Positions 37,701-50,900 of a stretch of 64,000 nt of DNA are shown here, piece after piece; positions within the stretch are counted from its first letter, which is position 1, and each line of letters opens with the position of its first letter. The notes under the pieces are model-generated. The model was given only the letters and a program-made list of their open reading frames with translations. It searched no databases and was not told where the DNA came from. The stretch comes from Bimastos eiseni (Eukaryota; Annelida; Clitellata; Crassiclitellata; Lumbricidae): NCBI GenBank assembly GCA_959347315.1, contig OY365807.1, positions 37,039,645-37,103,644 of the forward strand, written 5' to 3'. Made by a program: the position numbers and the translations under genes.

Positions 37701-40700
37701 CAAGGCTTTTAAAAATGAATATTCTTTTTTTTTGTATAAAGTAAATAAGAAAGTGCATGACAATTCAAATTGCTTCTGGTGAAAAACTTTGCAGCCTGAG
37801 CCACAAAAACCTAGTAATCAACTATAGCAAATGCCACAGCTGATGCTACTTACTCTCAAATTCAACAGGTTTTCTAACATTGCCCTTTCCAGGCAGATTA
37901 ACAACATTGATTTTGCTCCAGTCATAGACATTGGCATGAAATGGACTTCCTCGGATTGATTTACCACAGTAAACGACCTCAATACAATGTTCACCTGAGT
38001 CACACAGAAGACATACAACTTTAATATTACCGTATACACTAGACTATAAGTCGAGAAATTTATGACTATTTCAGGACGGCGAAATAGGTATTTCGACTAA
38101 AACTCGAGAGACAAAATAATGGGAGATTTTCGGACCGAACATTCAACATTCAACAGCAGATATCAAACTATAGCTTGATTTATGATGGCCGCATGCATTA
38201 ATATTGATCTGCCCATAGTAAAATATATATTTCGTGGAGATTTTCCGCCGAACTTCTCCGCCGAAAGACAGCAGATATCAAGCTATACCTCTCGATTTAT
38301 CACTCGTTTTTGATTGTATGGGTTCGATTTATATTCAAGCCGTCGATTTTGGATGCTATTTTTGTCCAAAAATTGCACTTTGTCTTATACTTGAATCGAC
38401 TTATGGTAGAGTATATACAGTAGATGTCCAAGTTCCTCGCCAGATAACCAACCCATCACATAAGCTCAAGGTTCACTAAATGTACAATTATACAATGAGA
38501 ATTCATAACATAAATAAAAAATTCCTTTCAAAAGCCAAAGAGCAGACAATACTAAATATGCAAATCAGTGGGGGGAAAGATTACTGCAACCTCTGCTATG
38601 AAGTGCTTCCAACATTATATTCTACATATTCTAACTCTTATACACAGAATGCAGTTAGGTCAATGTGGAAATAACTAAACAACAAACAGACAAGCTGAAT
38701 GAACTCCACATTTACAGGACTGGTATGTTCCAAAGTTAAAAATTAATTCCAGTTTACACTCACTGGGAACTCACTGGTGGTTAAGTCCCAAGTGCATGAC
38801 ATTGGCATCAAATAACCTTGTCCTTTCAGGACCTCTCTGATCCCTGAGATACTAAAATGCTTTGTCCTGAGTTTATAACTTAACTATTTAATAAATACCT
38901 GATAACATAATAATGAACAGTAAGAATTAAGATTGTTACTCATTGATTAACAAAAATTATTTACAGAAGAATACTACAGAAACTAAAAAACATCAAAACC
39001 AATATTAAACATTTAAAATTTGAACTCAGCACATACCAACTTCCGTAGGCACATATGCTACAACAACATTTCCATTCTGGCTATCCACAATGGTGGCTGG
39101 AAAGGTGGAACCTCGTGGAGCTAAAAGTGACAGCGAAGGTGGAAGTATCAATAAATAATTAAGTCAACATAACAACATGCGTATAATCTCAGGAAATTAA
39201 GATGTCTAACCAATTAGAACAGGATCTTTTAATTGCTAAAAAATTAATATTAGGCTATAAAACATTAAATTAAGACATAAATATAATTTTCAAAGTGTTT
39301 CTGTCAAGTTTAGAAGTTCTGTCATCTAATGAAGAGGTAGACATGTTACACATCTCATATTTAAGCAAAGAAGAATTGTCAGCTTTATCCCAATTGACAA
39401 TTATAAATTGCTAAGGTACATAAGTGCTTTAATGATATGCTTGAACTCTAATGTCTAATTTTCCACCAGAAAAGGATGACACTCTACCCTTCTGTTCCAC
39501 AAGCTAATTATGATTGCAAGTGTCAAGGGAGATGTACGACCACTCACCCCCTTTAATCATAACCAAGTGTTTTTATTGTCTCCAAATAACAAACACAAGT
39601 ACAAAATGTTGACAATTAGCTGGGAGTCAATAAGGACTAACAAAAACCCTTAAAGGACAAAAAATCCTGTAATCAGGGTCACCCTTACAATAGATTGATA
39701 GTTCTGCCGGTTAGGTATAAAAATACACTAGAATTTAGTACGAAACTTAACTAGTTTGTTATTATATACAATCATAATGAAAACAATATACACGCACATT
39801 CAGACAATTTATTGATTAATCAGATAATTTTGCAATTTAGCTGTGACCAAAAAATGGAGTCACCAATATCTTCTGCTTCTACACTTTACTTGATTTGATA
39901 AATTAAATTGTCACTTGATGAAAGAAGTCAAATTTTTTTTATTGGTAAAGACAAAGCCTGAAATTTATTCAAACATACATATGACGTGAGCTTTAACATC
40001 GCTTGCTGAACCATTATGTCCAAGATTGAGAAAGAAAGTGGATCGGTGGTTAACTTCAGCTGAGGTAAGTCCTTCCCCAGTAGCAACCACACTACCAGCA
40101 TCAACAACTTCCATCGTAAATGGTGAACCTGGAAATGAGAAACAAATCATTTAATAGCCTTAAATAAACTATGGTGAAGCATCTCATTTCACTAATGATT
40201 GATAACCAATCTCATAAGATTGTCTTTTAACTATTTGGTCAGTTTATATAACAAGCAAATCACCCAATAAAACCCTAAAACAAGACACGTAATGAGTACA
40301 GAAATATGTGAAACGAATATAAATTGCATGATGTTGATGTAAAGCATCTCATAATATATTTTATGCTGTTGGTCATCATTAGCGATATTATCACTAATGA
40401 TGACCAACATCATAAAATAGTCTTTTAACTATTTGACCAGTTTGGCTACACTGCTCCAGATCTAAAATAAATATTGATGTTATGGCAACAGCCAACCAAC
40501 ATAAAATATCATTACTTTTAGGCATTTCAGTATATTTAACTAGAATTGTTTGACATATCTAATCACATCGTTGATTTTGCACCATCTTATTAAGGCATAA
40601 TTATGTTTATACCTTCTGTTTCAATTCCAGCAAAATAAATCCGAATGACATATGTTCCAACTCCAACTGGACAGAAATGAATTCGATATGTGCCGTGACC

Positions 40701-43700
40701 TTCCGAAACAATCTGTGATTGGACAGGCCTGCCATTGTGTGTAATGTCCACTGCTAACTGACCCATGCCAGCCTCAGAGGTCTGAACTGAAAATCAACAA
40801 GTGACATACACCAAATTTGCGACGCAAACACAAATGCCGCAGTGATGTAATGTAATGTAACAACCTAATTACGTTAACCAATAAAGCACAAGGAAGAAAT
40901 ACAAAATCCTGCAAACACCGGGTCATGTTTCCAAAGACTACTGGTGACAAACAAGCAATCAGAATATTAACTTCAACAGAGGGAATCGAAATCCACAATT
41001 TTTTGCTCCGTGGTGGTTGCCTTGCGCATTACATAATATTGACACGACAGAAGATATGACTAATTGATATTATATTAACAAGATTATATTATAGTTATAT
41101 TGTCTTAACACAGTGACACACTGCAACATGTGTCACATATACCTGTGACATCATATGTGTGACTGTAGTAAGGACACTGATGCGTAGTCTGAGGCACGCT
41201 AGAACAACACACAGAGACAACGACTTGGATGAACAATAACATATTACATCATATCTTTAGAATATGAGATCAGAGAGGGGTTTATTTATTAAATAACTCA
41301 CCACTTTGGCCTGATTGAATAAGTTCATTTCTGAAATTATACAGATGATAAACTAACCTAAAAAGTTGGTATTTTTGCCAACAATTCCCTTTTCAATGCC
41401 GGAGACACGCACACGATTTGGGTCAGAAACCTGAACATTGAAGGGACTTCCTTGCACATGTTGATCTTCACAAAGAATCGATATCTGCCACTCGCCTGGT
41501 AAAAAAATGTAATAATCATCAACATCACCACTGCCAGGATGAATAGAGGCGCTCCACTCTCATTTATTCTATATAATATGGCTGACATCTTTATAATCCC
41601 CACCCAAGCAGACAAATTTTAAAAGTTCCCACTCTTCTCTTTCTTGTCAAGTATCTGGGATCTGTTATCCTTGATGGCTCACTTACTTTATCAAACACAT
41701 GCTTAATACAGCCTTCTGGTGTCCGGAACCCGGGGCCATGAACACTGGGAGCACAATTGAACTGTTCACCCTATTAGAGGTGCTTTACAAATGTTTCAAT
41801 ACAATAAAATACAACCAATAGTATTGGGTATAATTTCAGTGGGAAGACAAATGACCCAGTGGAGAGAGTTTCTCACTTGCACTCTTAATAAGTTGAGGCA
41901 AAGAAAAACTGAAGTCATTAGCACTTCGTACCCATGGTTGCCACCCAAGGCTAGCTTAACCCTTTGATGATGAGCATGTACTAGGATGTGTTGGAAAACT
42001 TATTCAGCTTGTCGTCCAAGGATTAAGAAACTGCTCTACTAATTTTCTTCTTCATGCACAAACCAAGTTACAAACTCTGTTTCAGTTGAGATTTTATTGA
42101 ACAGTTGTAAAAAAAATAGACAGAAATAGTCACAAAAGAATCGAAAGACTAGTGCACAATTTCAACTGAAATCGAAACCTAACCTACAACTGAAATTCAA
42201 ATGGTAAAATGACATAATAAAGAATGTATAAGAGATTTTGCCTACCAGTTTCAGAGGGAGTGAAGTTTGCCACATATGCTCCATCTCTCTCAACCACCTC
42301 CACAGAACTCGTACGACCACCTGGTGACCGACCAATCGCATGGACTGCTGCCTTGTGAGCACCGCCACTGTTGACCTGTCACAACCACATAATCATAGTT
42401 AGTAACTTTGACTGCACTATCAAATCACATCAGGTGTGAACAGGTCGACATTAAAAAACTGAATTGTAGTCATTTGGCAAATGCCACTCAATTACAATAT
42501 CAATAATCTCAAGGATACAATACACCTGATCAATATGGATGATTTAAACAAAGTGACCTACTAAGGATAACAACATGCATGACAGATATTCACCTAAAAA
42601 TCTACATAATTCTAATAGCACACCAGCCTGCACTTACAACAGTAAAGAATATTAAACAATAAATGAAGCAACTCGTTGGTATAATTAAAGTAGAGCATTC
42701 TATCACAGAAAGATACACCCATGGTCAAATGCTCAAGCTTAAATGTGTTTTAATACTGCCTTCGGTCATACTGCTTTCTTGTCCTACCACAAGACAAACC
42801 ACAGCACACGCAAACACAACCAGCCTAGCCTCACGCTTCATTAACATATATCAATCAATATATCCAATCAATAAAATGAAGTCAAGGCATAGATCCAAAA
42901 CAGCACACAATGTTATACCCAAAAACTGTAAACATCATCAAAAATTCATTTAACTTTACTAGCCATATATACAGATTTAGATCAAAATGCTTTATACCTG
43001 CATACACAAAATATATACATAAGCCATTGAGCTTCATATGTTTTCTTAAATATATCAATGATTTGAAAATCTGAGCTGCTCGATTAAAAATAATTTGAAA
43101 CAGTTAATATTTCCTATGATAAGTATAGCTTAGAACCTGGGACACTAGGCACTCACCCTAATTGTGCTGCAACAACTAGTCAATTTATATAGCACAACCT
43201 ATTACATACATATCAATCAATTGATGAAATATGATATAGTGCCTCTTCAAGATATCAATAATGAGGCTATATGCTTACTGAAACAAGCCAGTAGTGAAAG
43301 GATGAGATGTATCACATTAACCAAATAGGCTACATAAAGGTTGTAATTCACTAAAATCTAAACATTTATGGCCACTTAATGTAGGATTGGAAAACTGCCA
43401 ATCAGAAAAAAGTCCCTTGATGATTTGCCAGTTTATGCACATCAGAAACTGATATAAGCCAGTGTTTTTACAATGTTCCAACTGTCTCATTTAGGGCATA
43501 TTGATCCTGAAAGTGGTTCAATTACAAGAATTCAGTTCTCTATCCCAAGCCCATCCTAGAATTCTGTATGTTATAGTACTGAAGGGCTAGACAGAATTAG
43601 TTGAAATGGCAGTCAAAGACCTTGAAGGAGACTGGACCTCCGACTGTGGCACTGGTCACAGGAGATATGAGTCTCATCTGAGAAACATCAGTTAAAACGT

Positions 43701-44927
43701 TGATCACCAGAGGGCAGCCTTTCACAAGCGTTTCTTCATTGTAGACAAAAACCTAAAGACAATCAACAATTTCATGAAGATTTTTAAGAAAACATGAATG
43801 ATAGTTTAAACCATCTTTCACAATAATGACAACAGAACCATGTAAACCATCACTAGTAACCTGACAAATAGTAGTTCTAAAAATATTTATAGTCTCACAC
43901 TTCAAGCCTAACTGAAGTCACAGTATTGTTACATTCTAAAATTATCAGATCCACAGTGTCAAGTGGTGTCATGGATGTGGGATAAATATCAGGTGTGCCA
44001 TTGTGCAGGACTTTCTATGCTGAAATACACAACCTGAATTCAACATATTCCAACAAGTCCCACAACAGTCGAGAAGATTGCCTCTGAAATCGCTCCAGTG
44101 GTGGAAAAACCACAGCTTGTCTCTGCGTTTCTCCTTGGCCTCACAGGTTTTTGGCATCATCCTAACTGATCTTAGTCTGACTCACAGTCTAGTGAATCTT
44201 GCTGCGATCTTGACCATGCAAGTACCTGCCCCAGATCACTACAAAGAGCAATTAAGCTACAGTTCCTCATCAAAGTAACCTGATCACTACATAGAGCAAT
44301 TAAGCTACAATTCCTCATCAAATTCTATATGCAAACTAATGATAATAACAAATGAACCTTGTGTATGCCAGACTCCTGTGGAACAAATTCACAGATTCCC
44401 CGTTGACCTTGCCATTTCAAAGTCACAGGAGGTCGCGTTGAAGGTCCAGTTACAGAAACACGAACTTGTCCTTTGTTGATTTGATCGTCAAGAGCTTCTA
44501 TTGACAGGCTGGACTATCACATACAAATACAAATTGAAACGTCATACTGTCACATCTGATCAGTCAATCAAATGTCATCAGTAGATCATATTAACCAAAT
44601 AAAATATTATTGCACCTCTTATAACATATTTGAAACATGACTCGATTATGCAAGAGAGATTTGAAGCTCACATGATTGAATCCTTAAGAAATATATTTAG
44701 ATATGGAGTAAGCAAAAAAAACATACCCCAGCCCTACCATCATTATCACCACCGTCACAGGCATTGTTGTCAGCAGCGCTATCATGACCATCATCACCAC
44801 TCCACCAGTCGCACACTACAGTAACTGCTGCCATCACTAAGTGAATGCTTACTCATTATTATCGTTATTGAATTGCAGTATACCATCATTAGTCATCAGC
44901 AGCATTATCATGACCATCATCACCACT

Positions 44928-44958
<31 letters not shown>

Positions 44959-47900
44959 TCACTTGCATCACAGCTGCAATCAACATCATCACCTCCATTG
45001 CCATCATCATCATCTTTAGACTGTCTTTCTGTCTATTAGGACTGACCTTGGAGTTGTTCGAATCAAATTTATTTCGGTTCCCGTCGTTTGATGCTCTGTG
45101 CGTTATTATGGCGGCGCTATAGAAGTCTTTTTAGCTATGTTCACATTATCATCATCCTCGCAATCATCATGACCTCTTCATAGCATTGCAATTTACGTGA
45201 CACTGCTCCAGATGTTCTAGTCTCATGTTCTGATCTAGGTGCTGAGTAGTCTCTTGTAGGGGTGCTATATAATTCTCAGAAAGAAGAATGACTGATATCT
45301 ATCTGATGACACTAACCCGCCTGTTGGCATAAACCGGTTGACCAGATGTCATGACCTTTAACATCTCAGCTGGAGGAAGTCCATGTTCTTGTACTGGCTC
45401 CTTAGGAGGAGGTGGCGGTGGGGGAACTGCAGCTGAACGATTCAGTGCTTTGGGTGGTGGAGGGTTTTTATCATTTAGATTCTTCTTTGGTGCCAGTGCT
45501 TGAAGCCTTGCTGCATAGGCCATCACCCCAAGATGATCAACATCTGGGTCAGCCATCTCTTTTGCTGAAATAACTGGATCTACGCCCAACACCTTTGCAG
45601 CATTCATCGCTAGAATTCCCAAAACACAGCAGCACAGAACGTCAGAAGAAAATCCAGTCTGTGCGTTTGAATGGTTTCCTTAAAACTAATCTGTGCAAAT
45701 TTGAAATTCAACAACTGAATGATGATGATGATGATGATTATTATTATTATTAGATGTACATATGCAGAGGATTACTAGCATATTTCAACCAGCCAATCAG
45801 CCACCTGCCATCAGGCGAGCATGTAAATAACCAAATATATTAATTCAATTAGTGTGAGTTAAATCTCTGATCATCGACTGCATTCTAATTTAAATATTAC
45901 TGTTGCACATAATTGGTTGCATTTAAAGCAACAGTGTATAAAAATACATACCTGAGCAGAATTCCTTGCACATAAAAATGGAAGTTTTACCTCTTTGGAG
46001 GAAGTCCACAGATGTACCATGTTCCACTCCACCAACTACAACACCACCAAGGGATTCGACCAAAGCTACTAGCACCTTTCCATCATTCCAGTCATTCTGT
46101 ATGAAAAACAACAAGAACATCATAGAAACAGAAATGGGCTTTTTGTGTGCATCACAAAAAGTGCCAATTTCATACAGCTGCAACCTATACCCATATGTTG
46201 TGCACTACATGTTGCTCTATTGCAATACTATTAAGCCTTCACTCAATCTTCTGGATATCATGGAACTTTTAAAGTCAATGAGCCCCTAGTAAATCACATC
46301 GTCTACCTAAAATTGAGGTCCAAGAAAACAATTTTGTTATTATTAAATGCTGGATCACTAGGCAAGGTTGGTTAATGAAAATAAGAATATCGAATGTTAA
46401 CTCTTCGTTGTTTCTCTCAAAAAGTTATTTATTTATCATATTCAGTATGTGAAAACCTTTTGATCAGCATCACTTTCTCTCACCAAATGCTCCTTGCTTA
46501 CCCATCTTGTCGATTTCCCTACCAAATTCAGACTAGATTCATCATAAATTTCAACTCCCCCATAATTGATAGCAGAGTTATATAGCGAGCCTTCAGGGCT
46601 ACTACTCAGGAGCGCTCTCGAACCTGACACGGCTAAAAAGAACAGTTTTAAGGCGAGTATAATAGACTCTGTGTACACCCTGGGTGACAAACAATAACGT
46701 ATATGAGGTCAGAGGTCAAAAGAGCTTTCAATCCACTTATACAATATAACTGAAATTTGGCATCACCCTTCTTCCAACATTTTATGCTAACACACGTCTC
46801 AATGAAGCAACTGCAGTTGTAATGCAGAGCAATTGTGCTCAAAGGACTTGCTCAAGGTCCCTACACAGTAACAGTTGGATGAGAGTTGAACCTGCTCACT
46901 CAGTGCACACCGAGTGTCACGGGCTGACGCTCTAACGAATCGGCCACCATGTCGCACTTAATTCAGTTTCCAAAATAAAGCATTAATATATTCACCCATA
47001 AAAGAATCTCATTTTCTCAAGACTTTCTTCTAACCTGGAAATTTTTAACATTCATGTGAGGTATTTGTTGCTGAACCCATTTCAGTGTTGCATTGTACCC
47101 AGGAGAGTTGACCTTCATAAAGTAGGACAAGTAAGTCATTCCCGAGAGTTCATCAAGGTCACGGTTTGACAAATTCTCTGGCCTCAGCACCATAGGGATG
47201 CCAAACTGCATCTTGGCAGACTCCATTGCACTCTGACAATTCAAAAGTCTAAAGCAAAAAATAACGCACTCAAAGACCTTGCTTGTGTTTTGCATGATTA
47301 AAGTTTCCTATAGAGATTCAATTTAGATGTATTTTCAACCACCGGAATTTGGCCATCCTCAACTGAAGTTAGTCAATAATGGATAGTCAATGTACGGCAT
47401 TGAATTATACATGTATCACAATTTCTTATGTGTGTACCGTACGTGTCTGTTGTACAATAATTATGTGCACTAGGGCATGTTAGTAGTAGGAAATGGTTTG
47501 GACTAGAATGCACTGGAACGGTTTCTTTGGTTCTGTTTTGGCAGGAACATTTCATCCAGTATTTGGCTAAAACTTATAGATTAGCATGGAGCCTTAAGCT
47601 GACATTCCGGTTCCTTCTTTTAGGTTGGGATCACTGGTCAGTAGGTAAGTATAATTATGAATTAATTGTGTTATCATAAATTAATGAATAATACGTAAAC
47701 ACCTGGCACAAACTGTTACTCTAAAGTGTGCTGAATTTGTTGAAACCTTGTTTAATAGTACTGAGATAAAAGTGGTATCAGAAGGAAGAGCTAAATTAAT
47801 AATGAATTGTAAAAGATTAAAATAAATTTATAAATATTAATTGGAAGTCAACTTACGTATCGTCAAACTTCATCAGTCGTGTTACGGTGAGTGAAATGCA

Positions 47901-50900
47901 CTTTTTTCTCATGGTGTTTATTACTATTATGGCAAACAGGGCTGTACTGAGGGAGGGGCCAGCGGAGCCTAGGCCCCGGGCGCAAATGTGGAAAGGGCGC
48001 AAATTTCAGGAAGGAATAACTTATTATAACATAAAATGCACTATTTTCAAAATATGGGGGAGCCAAATTAATGCTACGCACATGGCGCAATTATAGCTCG
48101 ATACAGCCCTGATGGCCGCCAAGAAGGCTCCATGCACTCCTCGTGTTGCGATTAAAGTACAAGAACTTATGAAGCTTCTAATAACTAATTGATTAATTTT
48201 AATTGATCATCAAATTTCAGTACTTAGCTTTAGAATTCTAATTGATAATCAATTCAGCCAATTCGTGCCCATCTCTATTTAAGACAAATGGTACTCGGTA
48301 AGGACTTGCAATAAAGGTAATGCTAGGCAACTGATAGTCTATTACATGAACTGCCATTAATTACAAATTAAAAGCAGCCCATGCCTTTATGATAATAATT
48401 ATCATCATCACAAAGGCATAACAGATGCAATTATAAGAAAAAAATATCCATAAACCTTAGTACATTTGCATGCTCATTGAGTTAGTGATGATTTTTATAT
48501 TTCAAGGTTTGGTGAATGAACAGTCTGTAACAAAATGCACTTTGGATGCAGGAAAACTGTAGACATGAAATTACCCATCACGTCTGCTAAGTTGATTCCA
48601 TTTTGGAAATGTTCCTGGACGACAGTATTCCACAACACCACTGCAACAGAACGTTAGAATGTAAGTAGTTGCTTTACTCAATCATCATTCATAGTTAGAA
48701 TGGGCATTAAAGTTAGACTGTAGAACCTAAATGAATATGAGGCATCCGGTGAGGAATTCTAGTCAATGTTTATTAACCACTTATAGTTCAGAATAAATAC
48801 TTACAGCCCACACAGACATAAAAGCAACGTATTGTTTGTCTTTGTTTAAAGACTGCATACATGCAAGCACACCCTTAGTCAACCAGCTGCACCTTGGACG
48901 GGTGGAAATTATTTTGGAGGGGTGTCAACTGTACATGGATGTGATTGGATCTGTTCCCAAAAGAAAGGCAGTCCATCATTATTGAAAAATAGTATGCGTT
49001 AAATGTGATATAACGTTAATCCATTCCCCATCATCTGAAGTTAAGAGATTTGCTGTTTATTTCATTGTATGTAAAATAAAACTGCTACAAATGTGATCAA
49101 AACCCATAGGTCATTTAGTGCAGGTAATGATGGGGCATTGCCATTGGACTCGTAAGCTCACGGCGTCAAACTTTGAAGTTGAAATATTCTGGATGTTCTA
49201 CTCTTTATTTCTGGCTAGGAGCCTGCATGCAACTGAGACCAGACATAGTCAGAGATATATTGAGAGCTGATGATGATGATGATGATGGACAAACAAAGAA
49301 AAAGTCTAAAATAAAATGAAACAGTCAAAACATGATATACAGAGTGGCAACAAAAGATGGCTACAGAGACACAGAATGACAGCAATCACTGATGCATGAA
49401 GAGGCAGCTGTTTAGCAACTGCAATGAAGCAGAACTGATTTCATCTCATTTCCACAGAATTTGGTTCACAATAATTCTACTGGCTGCACAACAGGAAATT
49501 AGTATGCAGGACAATAGAAAGCAGAGTGAGGATAGGAAGAAACATCATTAACGTCATTACATTGGATCCCATGCTGAAAGATCACTCTTAAATCAAAGCC
49601 TATGATTTAACAAAGCAACATGTCATATTGGTGGCAAACACAGGTGGCACCCGATAATGGCAATGCAAAATACATTAATATCAGCAATCATCTGGCATAC
49701 AGAATGGAAAATTCACCAGATAACAGTTGAACAGTACTAATACAAGTCATCAAGATCATCGTCAAGATGATCATGATCAACATGATGATCGTCGTCAAGA
49801 TGATCATGATCATAATCCTTTCCCAGCATCATTTCCCAGCTAACAGTGGTCATTTTCAAGACACCATCGAGAACAAATTACCCTGATTCAGATTGTGTTC
49901 TTAAACTCAAAAGTAAACAAATGCAGATAGAAGAGTATAATTTCAGGTGAGGATATGTCTATTTTGCTTGTTCCTGCTTCCAAAATCAGTTTTTTTCTGA
50001 TTAGGCTAACTTTCACTCATTTATCTTTAAAATTCCTGATGTCCAATATGTGCAAGTGCTGCACTTCACCCAAAACCACAGATAAGAAGAGTATTAAATT
50101 TCACATTCACAAGATAATCATATATTTCTGGTTGGACCCATTTGGACTAGCTTCATCTTGCATCCATTGGCATTTTCAAAGCCAATACAATCTGTTAAAT
50201 CATCTGGATGATAATAAGCTACATAATGAATTATCAACCTTTTTACTTATTTTCGTGCATTAACTTTCAAACAGCAAGGTGTCCATTATGCCAAACATCT
50301 TATGATAGCTATTACTTTGCAACTAATATGAAAAATATGTGATTCACATGCTTCTTGGAAATTCCTAGGACATGAATAATAAAGGAAACACACAGAAATG
50401 TGTGGCACAGTGGCCAATTGGTTAGAGTGGTCAACCCGAAACGTTCAGTGTGCACTGAGCGAGCGGGTTCGACCCTCGTCCGGGGAGTCACTGTGTAGGG
50501 ACCTTGAGCAAGTCCTTAGCACACAATTGCTCTGCAGTACAACTGCAATTGCGCCGTCGAGGCGTGTGCACTTCTGAGCAAAAAATGTTGGAAAAAGGGC
50601 AATATCAAATTTCTGTAGTAAAAAAAAAGAAGAAAAAAATGGTTTCAAATGCCCCAATCTTGTTTGACTTCTGACCACGAGTACAAAAGACATTCATTAA
50701 TGATGCCATACGAAGACTCTTTTAAATATATATTGCTCACATTAATCCATCCATAATGCTTTAGCCGGATATTTTAATTCAAGCAGATACACAGCATAGG
50801 CTTTCTGAAGCTGCATCTGCCTCTTGACACTGAGCTGAGGCGAGATTCTGCCTAGCAAAATGCATTGTCACACTACAGTATATAGCTGCAAGATTGTCAT

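Noticed and set aside
37818..38039. ORF of 73 codons overlapping filamin exon 14
   Set aside because: Wrong frame; the G-S-P-F-containing frame joins exons 13 and 15.
42162..42368. ORF of 68 codons overlapping filamin exon 9
   Set aside because: It is in the wrong frame. The frame giving [12 protein letters not shown] matches the Ig fold and the splice phases.
50400..50480. Genuine tRNA gene
   Set aside because: A and B boxes are present, but no full cloverleaf is evident, and the same sequence with a non-tRNA body recurs five times, so it is a SINE head.
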